Origin: Dehalococcoidia bacterium
GTDB taxonomy: Bacteria; Chloroflexota; Dehalococcoidia; SM23-28-2; RBG-16-64-32
Direction: 5' to 3'
DNA length: 64,000 nt
Assembly (NCBI GenBank): GCA_030649945.1
Contig: JAUSFE010000140.1
Coordinates: 23,619-87,618, forward strand
In this document: one piece after another, positions 40,845 through 47,770 of the stretch
Numbering within the stretch: position 1 is the first letter of the stretch
How the letters are laid out: the number at the start of each line of letters is the position of its first letter
Program-made: the position numbers and the translations under genes
The notes under the pieces: generated by a model
Seen by the model: the letters and a program-made list of their open reading frames with translations, nothing else
Told to the model about the DNA's origin: nothing
The model's database searches: none

Positions 40845-41204
40845 TCAGCCGCGCGCAGCCACCAGCGCGGCTTCCACACGCGCCCGGTCAAACCCGAAGA
40901 CGGTCCGGCCGCCGATGCGCATCGCCGGGCGCCGCAGCAGGTAGGGCACCTCCAGCATCATCCGCAGCAGCTCCACGTCCGGCGGCGGCTGCGAGGGGTC
41001 CAGCCCCATCGCCCTGGCGCGCGGGCTGCGCCAGGCGAAGGCCTCCGCCGGCGGCGTGGCGCCCAGCAGCGACAGCAACTCCTTACGGCTCAGGCGCTCC
41101 TTGAAGAAGTCCCGCTCGCGCACCCGCACTCCCCTTTGCGAAAGAAACTCCTTCGCCCGGGTGCAGGCGCTTCAGCCGCGCCTTACGTAGAGGTCGGCGT
41201 GCAA
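40845..41204 (-). CDS. ArsC/Spx-like thioredoxin-fold protein, candidate selenoprotein with UxxC motif
   Basis: The track shows only 40845-41129 (GTG start), which lacks the N-terminal strand and active-site cysteines of the ArsC/Spx fold. Extending upstream in the same frame through one TGA (41174-41172) to a TTG at 41204 with GGAG 6 nt upstream gives MHADLYVRRG, TGA, SACTRAKEFL. The family active site is CxxC at this point, so TGA occupies the first Cys (residue 11), with Cys14 intact. The rest (RDFFKERLSRKELLSLLG, AFAWRSPRARAMGL) is conserved in style. An 8-bp hairpin begins 16 nt after the TGA. It follows the LysR gene by 25 nt. A nonsense mutation is the alternative. Confidence 0.62.
41138..41156 (-). 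promoter_or_regulatory. SECIS-like hairpin of the ArsC-like gene
   Basis: On the coding strand GCGAAGGA pairs with TCTTTCGC (eight pairs, one G-U) around a GTT loop. The loop begins 23 nt after the TGA, the same distance as in the HMA gene. A G-U apical loop is typical of bacterial SECIS hairpins. Confidence 0.5.
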
Positions 41205-41229
41205 GGCAGGCTCCGGCAAGGCGGCGCCG

Positions 41230-42135
41230 TCAGGCCACGGGGATGGGCGAGGCGAAGATCTCCGCCAGGGCGTCCACGAACGCCTGCACGGTGCGGGAAC
41301 GCTTGCGGTTGCGGCGATAGATGAGCGAGATGGGGCGCTTGATGGGCTCCGCGTTCGCCAGGTTCACACGGACAAGGATGCCCGCCGCTAGCTCGCGCTC
41401 GATGGTGACGAGGGGGACCAGGGCGATGCCGAGCCCCTGCTCTACCATGCGCTTCGTCGCCTCCAGGGAGTCCAGCTCCATGGCGACGTTGGGGATGACG
41501 CCGGCCTGGCGGAAGAAGTTGTGAATAAGGCCGTAGTAGGACGAGCCGCGATCGAAGAGGACGATGGGCTGGGCGGCCGCTTCGGCGACCGTGGGGCAGG
41601 CGTCCGGGGCGGCGAAGGGATGTTCCGGGTAGGCCACGAGCACGATCTCGTCGTCGTACAGGTGAGTGGTCTCCACCTCAGCGTTGGCCAGCGAGCGCAC
41701 CAGGCCCACCTGCACCTCGTCCGCCAGGAGCATGTTCAGTACCTGCTCGGAGCGGCCGGAGCGGATGACGACGTCCACGCCGGGGTGGCGCTGGCAGAAG
41801 GTGTGGAGGATGCCGGGCAGGACGTAGGTGGAGATGGTGATGGCGGAGCCCAGGCGCAGGGAGCCCAGCTGGGCATTGCGCACCTCATCCACGGCAAAGC
41901 GGCCCTCCTGCAGGGTCTGCAGGAGGCGCTCCACGTAGGGACGGAAGACGTGGCCGGCGTCTGTCAGACGCACGCCGCGGCCGCCGCGCTCGAAGAGCTC
42001 CTCGCCCAGCTCGCGCTCCAGGGCCTGGATGCGGGCGGTGATGGAGGGCTGGGTGAGCTGGAGGACTTCCGCGGCGCGGCTGAAGGAGTTATGGGTGGCG
42101 ACCTGTATGAACGCTTCTATCTGGCCGAAGTCCAT
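41230..42135 (-). CDS. LysR-family transcriptional regulator
   Basis: 301 residues. The N-terminal winged helix is FIQVATHNSFSRAAEVLQLTQPSITARIQALERELGEELFERGGRGVRLTDAG, and an effector-binding domain follows (GSLRLGSAITISTYVLP to RPISLIYRRNRKRSRTVQAFV). It resembles the CysB/CbbR-type subgroup but the inducer is unknown. The ArsC-like gene follows by 25 nt and may be in its operon. The divergent gap to the ferredoxin gene is not shared, since both read on the minus strand. Confidence 0.9.
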   Translation of the reverse strand: MDFGQIEAFIQVATHNSFSRAAEVLQLTQPSITARIQALERELGEELFERGGRGVRLTDAGHVFRPYVERLLQTLQEGRFAVDEVRNAQLGSLRLGSAITISTYVLPGILHTFCQRHPGVDVVIRSGRSEQVLNMLLADEVQVGLVRSLANAEVETTHLYDDEIVLVAYPEHPFAAPDACPTVAEAAAQPIVLFDRGSSYYGLIHNFFRQAGVIPNVAMELDSLEATKRMVEQGLGIALVPLVTIERELAAGILVRVNLANAEPIKRPISLIYRRNRKRSRTVQAFVDALAEIFASPIPVA

Positions 42136-42238
42136 GGCAACGCTCCCGGAGCTATTAACGGCGTCTATTGGCGATATGAAAAAGAATAAGCGGGAACGAG
42201 CAGGCGGTCAAGGCTGCGGGCGGAGCGAATGTTACGAA

Positions 42239-42523
42239 TTAGTGACGTTCGGTACGGGCGCGGAAGGCGCCGCCGGTCTCGTGGGTCTTGAACCAGGCGG
42301 CGTTGATCTCGATGTAGCTCTTCCACTGCTCCGGGGCGTCGTCCTCGAAGAAGATGGCGTTCACCGGGCAGACGGTCTCGCAGGCGGCGCAGTCGATGCA
42401 GGTGTCAGGGTCGATGTAGTACTGCGGGTCCTCGGCCGTCGTGTGAATGCAGTCCACCGGGCAGACGTCCACGCAGGAAGCGTCCTTCGTGCCGATGCAT
42501 GGTTCAGTGATGATGTAGGTCAT
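42239..42523 (-). CDS. fdxA: Ferredoxin with two iron-sulfur clusters (7Fe/8Fe type)
   Basis: 94 residues. The first motif is CIGTKDASCVDVCPVDCIH, whose long gap between cysteines one and two is typical of FdxA-type 3Fe/4Fe sites. The second is CIDCAACETVCPVNAI, a normal 4Fe-4S site. A C-terminal helix (WKSYIEINAAWFKTH) also matches FdxA. It is a soluble low-potential electron carrier. The gene stands alone, with its own short upstream gap. Confidence 0.88.
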   Translation of the reverse strand: MTYIITEPCIGTKDASCVDVCPVDCIHTTAEDPQYYIDPDTCIDCAACETVCPVNAIFFEDDAPEQWKSYIEINAAWFKTHETGGAFRARTERH

Positions 42524-42725
42524 GCTGGCTCCAAGCGGGAGGGATGTCGCTCATTCTAGCAAGCGCTAATTTCGCGGCGCAACCGAGATGGTTGTGCGCG
42601 GGGATATCCTGTACCCCCGCCTGAAGCCGGGGGCATCGTCTCGCTCCTCGTGCCCCAGGCCCTGCCTACCGGCAGGCAGGCTTCAGGCTGGGTTGGGTAG
42701 GCCAATACGACAAGGGAAGGTCTAC

Positions 42726-43055
42726 TCACTCGAACGTCAGCGCTTCCGCCGGCCGCACGCCGCGCTTCACTACCGTGACGTCGCCCTGCACGCGCGCCTG
42801 GCAGGCGAGCCGCAGCCCGCGCTTGCGGACGGCGGCCTCGCCCAGTTCGGCGGCCAGCGTTGTCAGCTCGCCGCGGCCCATGGGCGCCAGGTTCTCGGCG
42901 CCGGCTTCGACGCTGCAAGCGCAGGAGGTGCAGAGGCCCTGCCCGCCGCAGGTGGTGGGCCAGTAGAGACCGTGCTCGTGCGCGGCCTCCATAATCGTGA
43001 CGCCGTCCGCGGCTTTGATGGTGCGCTCCAGCGGGAGGATAGTGATTTTTGCCAT
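42726..43055 (-). CDS. 2Fe-2S ferredoxin (plant/adrenodoxin-like fold)
   Basis: 109 residues. CGGQGLCTSCACSV with a later ACQARV gives the Cys-x5-Cys-x2-Cys...Cys arrangement of beta-grasp 2Fe-2S ferredoxins. TIMEAAHEHGLYWPTTCGG is the usual approach to the cluster loop. It carries single electrons to oxygenases or reductases, and the partner is not apparent. The roughly 200-bp gap to the 7Fe ferredoxin holds CCTGCCTACCGGCAGG-type palindromic repeats. Confidence 0.87.
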   Translation of the reverse strand: MAKITILPLERTIKAADGVTIMEAAHEHGLYWPTTCGGQGLCTSCACSVEAGAENLAPMGRGELTTLAAELGEAAVRKRGLRLACQARVQGDVTVVKRGVRPAEALTFE

Positions 43056-43168
43056 GTTTCGGCTTTCTCAAATAAGTTTAGCACGCACTCAGTTGATGCC
43101 GAACACCTCTCTGCGGTAAGCCACGGCCATCCGCTATACTGGTTCAAGCCGCCCCTTGCCAGGAGGAA

Positions 43169-43552
43169 ATGACCCGCATGAAGGAGATACCAGAAGGCAC
43201 CAGCGACGAGATGGTGATCGATACCACGCCGGATATGGGCGTGAAGCACCTGCCCGTCCCCATGTACTCCACGCCGGCCATGGTGGGTCACATTGAGGGC
43301 CTCTGTCTGAAGATGCTGATCCCGTTCCAGGACGCGGGCGAAAGCTCCGTGGGCTACCGGGTGGACGTGAAGCACACGGCGCCGACGCCCATCGGCATGA
43401 AGGTGACAGTGAAGTCGCGGGTCAAGGAGGCGGAGGGGCGCAAGGTGGTGTTCGAGGTGGAGGTCTACAACGAGACAGGCGCCAAGATCGGCGAAGGCAT
43501 CCACGAGCGGCGCGTTATCGACATGAGCCGCTTCGCCGGCAAGCCCGCCTAG
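43169..43552 (+). CDS. FlK-like hot-dog thioesterase
   Basis: About 127 residues. MVGHIEGLCLKMLIPFQDAGESSVGYRVDVKHTAPTPIGMKVTV is the pattern of the fluoroacetyl-CoA thioesterase-like family, with Glu and His at expected hot-dog active-site positions (HIEG, KHTAP). AGGAGG lies only 2 nt before this ATG, so the ATG at 43178 may be the real start. It probably hydrolyses a short acyl-CoA or proof-reads CoA esters. It is the first gene of a six-gene rightward cluster. Confidence 0.8.
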   Translation: MTRMKEIPEGTSDEMVIDTTPDMGVKHLPVPMYSTPAMVGHIEGLCLKMLIPFQDAGESSVGYRVDVKHTAPTPIGMKVTVKSRVKEAEGRKVVFEVEVYNETGAKIGEGIHERRVIDMSRFAGKPA

Positions 43553-43556
43553 CGCG

Positions 43557-43967
43557 ATGGCGCTGACCCTCGGGTCGCTGCCCAAAGGCCACCGCTTCCC
43601 GCCCGTGGAGTTCGCCCTCTCGCCCAAGTGGGTGCGCGAGTACATAGCGGCGGTGGAAGACGCGGCGATCGGTCCGGCTGGAGACGCCCTTGTCCCGCCC
43701 ATGGCGGTCGCGGCGCTGTCCGTGCGGGCGCTTCTGGAGCAGGCGGGACTGCCGCCGGGCGCCATCCACCTGGGCCAGGAGCTGACGTTCAGCCGCGCGC
43801 TCCACACCGGTGAGAGGCTGACCGCGGAGGCGGCCGTCGCCTCCCGCGGGGAGCGGCAGGACTGGGTGCTGATGGGCGTCGAGCTGGCGGTGCGCGACGC
43901 CGCCGGGCGGCCGGTGATGGCCGGGCGGGCGACGCTGACGTTCCCCGCCGGCGGAGGCGGGAGCTGA
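43557..43967 (+). CDS. MaoC-like hot-dog protein, N-terminal type
   Basis: 136 residues. PPVEFALSPKWVREYIAAVED opens like the N-terminal half of FAS1-type/MaoC dehydratases and HLGQELTFSRALHTGERLTAEA is the beta-sheet core, but the catalytic Asp/His hydratase signature is missing. It may pair with the next gene to form a heterodimeric dehydratase, as HadA/HadB do. The stop-to-start spacing to its neighbours is 3-4 bp. Confidence 0.75.
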   Translation: MALTLGSLPKGHRFPPVEFALSPKWVREYIAAVEDAAIGPAGDALVPPMAVAALSVRALLEQAGLPPGAIHLGQELTFSRALHTGERLTAEAAVASRGERQDWVLMGVELAVRDAAGRPVMAGRATLTFPAGGGGS

Positions 43968-43970
43968 CCG

Positions 43971-44378
43971 ATGCCGTCGCAGCGGGACGTGACACTGAAG
44001 ACGGGCGTTGAGCTGGGGCCTGTCGTGAAGGCTCTGACGCAGGCGAAGATAGACCGCTACGCGCGGGCCGGCGGCGACGGGAACCCGCTGCACACGGATC
44101 CCGAGTTCGCCGCGCAGACACAGTTCGGCGGCACGGTCGCGCACGGGATGCTGGTGCTGGCGTACCTCTCGGAGATGCTGACGGCCGCCTTTGGCGAGGC
44201 GTGGCTGGCGGGCGGCCGCCTGAAGGTGCGCTTCCGGGCGCCGGCGCGGCCCGGCGATACGGTAACCGCCGCCGGGCGCGTCGTGCGCAGCGAGGGCGGC
44301 GGCACGGTCTGCGAGGTGGAGTGCCGCAACCAGCGGGGCGAGGTGCTGGTCTCCGGCGAGGCGGAGGTGAGCGCGTGA
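43971..44378 (+). CDS. MaoC-like (R)-hydroxyacyl dehydratase subunit
   Basis: 135 residues. IDRYARAGGDGNPLHTDPEFA holds the hydratase-2 signature Asp and His (DxNPLHxD), and GGTVAHGMLVLAYLSEML is the second family motif. With the preceding non-catalytic-looking hot-dog subunit it resembles the mycobacterial HadAB pair that dehydrates 3-hydroxyacyl-ACP. Its stop overlaps the GTG of the next gene as GTGA. Confidence 0.82.
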   Translation: MPSQRDVTLKTGVELGPVVKALTQAKIDRYARAGGDGNPLHTDPEFAAQTQFGGTVAHGMLVLAYLSEMLTAAFGEAWLAGGRLKVRFRAPARPGDTVTAAGRVVRSEGGGTVCEVECRNQRGEVLVSGEAEVSA

Positions 44379-44803
44379 GAGCGGCGCTGGCGGCGCCCGC
44401 CGCGGCGCTGGCCGCCGCCCTGGTGGTCTCCGCCTGCGGGGGCGATGGCGGCAGCGCCCCCGGCGCCCTCACGGCGGAGCAGTCGCAGCAGATCGCCGGC
44501 GTGGCCGCCCTGGCCACGAACGCCTACGCGTCCGCCGGCCCGGAGGCCCTCTACGACTACCTGGCCGCGGACGTCGCCGCGAAGTGCCCGCAGGAGGCGC
44601 TGGCAAAGGCGCTGGCCGGCCAGGACGCACCCTCGGGCTTCCGGCGCCTCAAGGCGGTAGAATCCGATGGTGTAAGGGCGACGGCGACGGTCGTCCAGGC
44701 GTTCGGCAAGAACGAGCGAGAGGTGCGATGGGTCTTCGTGGAAGAGCGAGAGGGCATGTGGCGGCTGGCGGACGCGCCGGGGCTGGAGAGGTGCGCTAGC
44801 TGA
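44375..44803 (+). CDS. Small lipoprotein with NTF2-like style
   Basis: 142 residues from a GTG that overlaps the preceding stop. Signal peptide with lipobox VVSAC, then a domain beginning LTAEQSQQIAGVAALATNAY and ending VRWVFVEEREGMWRLADAPGLERC, the helix-then-strand pattern of NTF2-like lipoproteins. Its stop overlaps the ketosynthase ATG (TGATG). An extracellular protein embedded between acyl-processing genes is unexpected, and its role is unknown. Confidence 0.68.
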   Translation: MRAALAAPAAALAAALVVSACGGDGGSAPGALTAEQSQQIAGVAALATNAYASAGPEALYDYLAADVAAKCPQEALAKALAGQDAPSGFRRLKAVESDGVRATATVVQAFGKNEREVRWVFVEEREGMWRLADAPGLERCAS

Positions 44804-46044
44804 TGGTGCGCGCGGTGATTACGGGCCTGGGCTGCATCACGCCCATTGGCCAGAGCGTCGGCGAGTTCTGGTTCAACCTGACGGCGGGCGTCTCCGGCGT
44901 CAGGCGGATCACGCTGTTCGATCCCAGTGACCAGGAGTGCCGGATAGCGGCGGAGGTGAAGGACTGGGACCCCACGCGCTACATGGAGGCGAAGGCCGCG
45001 CGCCGGGCCGCCCGCTTCTCGCAGTTCGCCGTCGCGGCCGCGCGGCAAGCCGTGGACGACGCCGGGCTGAAGATAGACACCAGCAACCGGGACGACCTGG
45101 CGATCGTGATGAACACGGGCGGCGGCGGCGTGGACGTCATCGCCGATAGCGAGAAGGTGTATCTGGAGAAGGGCGCCTCGCGCGTGGGGCCGTTCACGGT
45201 GCCGGCCATGGCGCCGAACATGGCCTCCTGCCAGGTGGCGATCAACCTGGGCGTGCGCGGGCCCACAATCACCTCCGTGGCGGCCTGCGCGGCGGGAATC
45301 TTCGCGTTCGTGGACGCCAAGCGGCTGCTGGACCTGGGCGAGGCCGAGGTGGTGATCGCCGGCGGCGCGGAGGCGAATATCATCCCCATCTCTATCGCCG
45401 CCATGGCCAACATGCGCGCGCTCTCCACCCGTAACGACGAGCCGGAGCGCGCCTGCCGCCCGTTCGACCTGCACCGCGATGGGTTCGTGTACGGCGAGGG
45501 CGCGGCGGCGATGGTCGTCGAGACGCTGGAGCACGCCCGGGCGCGCGGGGCGCGCATCTACGCGGAGCTGGCCGGCGGCGCCGTCACCTCGGATGCGTAC
45601 CACATCACGGCCCCGGACCCCACGGGCGAGGCGGCGGCGCTGGCGATTGCGCGGGCGCTGAAGGCGGCGTCCCTCCAGCCCGCAGACGTTGACCTCATCG
45701 TGGCCCACGCGACGGGAACGCCCCTCAACGACGCGGCCGAGACCGCCGCAATCAAGCGGGCCTTGGGCGAAGACGCGTACGGCGTGGCGGTCACCGCCCC
45801 CAAGTCGATGGTCGGGCACCAGCTGGGTGCCGCCGGGGCGGTCTCCGCACTCACGGCCGTGCTGGCGATCCGGGACGGCATCATCCCGCCGACGATCAAC
45901 CTGGAGACGCCGGATCCCGAGTGCGACCTGGACTACGTTCCTCTCAAGGCGCGACGGACGCCGGTGAAGGCCGCGCTGGCCCAGGGCTTCGGCTTCGGCG
46001 GACAGAACGGCGTGGTGGCCTTCCGGGCGTTCAACGGCGCCTGA
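44803..46044 (+). CDS. fabF: Beta-ketoacyl-ACP synthase II-like ketosynthase
   Basis: 413 residues. The nucleophile lies in SVAACAAG (about Cys162), the catalytic histidines in HATGT (about 302) and KSMVGH (about 339), and GFGFGGQN at the C-terminus matches FabF. It condenses malonyl-ACP with an acyl chain. MVRAVITGLGCITPIG at the N-terminus is standard. No ACP, FabD or FabG gene is adjacent. With two MaoC-type subunits and thioesterases in one cluster it may serve a specialised acyl pathway rather than bulk fatty acid synthesis. Confidence 0.88.
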   Translation: MVRAVITGLGCITPIGQSVGEFWFNLTAGVSGVRRITLFDPSDQECRIAAEVKDWDPTRYMEAKAARRAARFSQFAVAAARQAVDDAGLKIDTSNRDDLAIVMNTGGGGVDVIADSEKVYLEKGASRVGPFTVPAMAPNMASCQVAINLGVRGPTITSVAACAAGIFAFVDAKRLLDLGEAEVVIAGGAEANIIPISIAAMANMRALSTRNDEPERACRPFDLHRDGFVYGEGAAAMVVETLEHARARGARIYAELAGGAVTSDAYHITAPDPTGEAAALAIARALKAASLQPADVDLIVAHATGTPLNDAAETAAIKRALGEDAYGVAVTAPKSMVGHQLGAAGAVSALTAVLAIRDGIIPPTINLETPDPECDLDYVPLKARRTPVKAALAQGFGFGGQNGVVAFRAFNGA

Positions 46045-46048
46045 GCCC

Positions 46049-46507
46049 ATGCAGGAACCAGAGGACAGCCCGCGGCACTGGTGCTACGGCTGCGGGGACC
46101 GCAACCCGGAGGGGCTGCACATCCAGTTTGAGGTGGAAGGCGGGCGCGTGACGGGCCGCTTCACCGCGCGGCAGGCGCACCAGGGCTATCCGGGGCTCGC
46201 GCACGGGGGCATCGCCGCCGCCGTCCTCGACGAGGCGATGGGCTGGGCGATGTACGCCGCCGGCGCGTGGGCGATGACCGCGCGCATGGAGGTGAAGTAC
46301 CGCCGCCCGCTGCCCCTGGGCCGGCCGCTGACGGTGACCGCGGAAGTGCTGCGCGAGCGGGGCCGCCGCCTGGAGGCGCAGGCGGCGATCCACACCGCCT
46401 CCGGGCGGCTGCTGGCGGAGGCGCAGGGGCTGTTCCTGCGCGTGCCCCTTCCGGGGAAGGGCGGGGAGCTGGACCGCTTTTTCCTGGGCGAGGCGGCCCC
46501 CCGGTAG
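46049..46507 (+). CDS. PaaI-family hot-dog thioesterase
   Basis: 152 residues. HWCYGCGDRNPEGLHIQFEVEGG, then GYPGLAHGGIAAAVLDEAMGWA, is the PaaI/THEM4-like thioesterase pattern, the HGG stretch and following Asp/Glu forming the active site. The N-terminal CYGCG pair could bind metal. It is the last gene of the ketosynthase cluster, 4 bp after fabF, and may release the product from CoA or ACP. Confidence 0.83.
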   Translation: MQEPEDSPRHWCYGCGDRNPEGLHIQFEVEGGRVTGRFTARQAHQGYPGLAHGGIAAAVLDEAMGWAMYAAGAWAMTARMEVKYRRPLPLGRPLTVTAEVLRERGRRLEAQAAIHTASGRLLAEAQGLFLRVPLPGKGGELDRFFLGEAAPR

Positions 46508-46822
46508 GGGCGCCGCTCGGGGATGGGGGCAGGGCGGTGGGGTGCCGCGCCCACAACGCCACCCGTCGCACAAACCTCCGCGTCGGGCCAACACGGGCCG
46601 CCGTAGGGGCGAATGGCATTCGCCCGCACCCCGCTCGGGGATGGGGGTAGGGCGGGGCCTGCCTGCCGGTAGGCGTGGGGTGCCGCGCCCTCAGCGCCAC
46701 CCGCCGCAAGAACATTCGCGCTGCGCGGACATGGACCGCCGGTAGGGGCGCTGCTCGGGGATGGGGGTAAGGGCGGTGGGTGCCGCGCCCTCAGCGCTGC
46801 CCGGCCCATTTCTCAGCAACTG
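46508..46822. repeat. Three imperfect tandem copies of a GGGGATGGGGG repeat
   Basis: Copies start near 46506, 46604 and 46742, each with GTAGGGGCG, CTCGGGGATGGGGG, then GGTGCCGCGCCC and CGCCACCC-type blocks. They vary in length (about 100-140 bp; the last is short). The opposite-strand ORFs over this region are low-complexity artefacts. No gene is seen. Confidence 0.75.
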
Positions 46823-47770
46823 CTAGTGATAGTAGCCGCTAATGTAGCTCGTCACCGGCCCGGCGCCCTCGCCCGCCACCTCCGCCGAGTTGGTGCTCGC
46901 GCGCAGCTCGAACGCCGTCGCTCCCGTCAGCCTCATCACCGCCATCAGCGTGGCGATGGACGCCGGCGAGTCGACGTGCTCGTCGCCGTACGAGAGGACG
47001 GCGCCGGCATCCAGCGAGCGCAGGGCCGCCACGGTCTCGGTGTTACGTTCGCGCGCCAGCGGGGCGGGCAGGTAGTGCGAGAAGTCCACGGCGGCCACCA
47101 GCGCCGTCCGCTCGTCCATGAGCGCGGCGAGCGCCGCCGCCAGGTCCTGGACCTCCGCCGGCGTCAGGGCGTGCCGCAGCACCAGCGGGATGATCTCCGC
47201 GCCCGGCAGATAATAGGCGACGGCCGGGACGATGCCGGCCACGGAGTGCTCATAGTCCAGCACGCCCGGCTCGTTGCGGGCCAGGCCGCCTTCGGTCAGC
47301 GCGGCCACGGCGGCCGCGTCCGCTTGCACCGGCCCGAACGCGGTTTGCCAGGGCAGATCGCTCGTCGTCACCGCCGCTGCGCCCGAGTTGGTGTGGTCCG
47401 GCCCGATCAGGACGATGCGGTCATACTCGCCGCTGGCAGAGAGGTCGCGCAGGCCGGAGAGGATCAGGTGACCGGCGAGCCAGTGGTGGGGGATGATGAG
47501 GGCTCGCACTCCGGGCATCGGTTGCGGGGGCGCCGCCTCGGTGCGCGCCACGGCGCGGGCGAAAGCATGCTCATCGAAGAAGAGCGAGGCCTGGGCCGGC
47601 TGGAGCAGGGGCGCGCGCGCCGCTTCCCGGCCGGACAGCGCGGGGGCCAGGAAGAACGCGCCCGCAAGCACGGCGAGGACGCCGGCGGCCGCCACGGGCA
47701 CGGGCAGACGCCCGTCCGTCTGGACGGAGGCGGTCCGCAGGGAGCGCCGGCGGGGAAGGGCCAGCTTCAC
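46823..47770 (-). CDS. MEMO1-family (AmmeMemoRadiSam system protein B) protein, membrane anchored
   Basis: 315 residues. One membrane segment near the N-terminus (25-47) precedes the MEMO domain: ALIIPHHWLAGHLILSGL, LIGPDHTNSGA, HSVAGIVPAVAYYLPGAEIIPLVL and AAVDFSHYLPA. The His residues of IPHHWLAG and GPDHT match the metal site of MEMO, which is related to extradiol dioxygenases. Membrane anchoring is atypical and suggests an outer-face role. Its ATG overlaps the stop of the upstream macroglobulin gene, so both come from one transcript. Confidence 0.8.
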   Translation of the reverse strand: MKLALPRRRSLRTASVQTDGRLPVPVAAAGVLAVLAGAFFLAPALSGREAARAPLLQPAQASLFFDEHAFARAVARTEAAPPQPMPGVRALIIPHHWLAGHLILSGLRDLSASGEYDRIVLIGPDHTNSGAAAVTTSDLPWQTAFGPVQADAAAVAALTEGGLARNEPGVLDYEHSVAGIVPAVAYYLPGAEIIPLVLRHALTPAEVQDLAAALAALMDERTALVAAVDFSHYLPAPLARERNTETVAALRSLDAGAVLSYGDEHVDSPASIATLMAVMRLTGATAFELRASTNSAEVAGEGAGPVTSYISGYYH

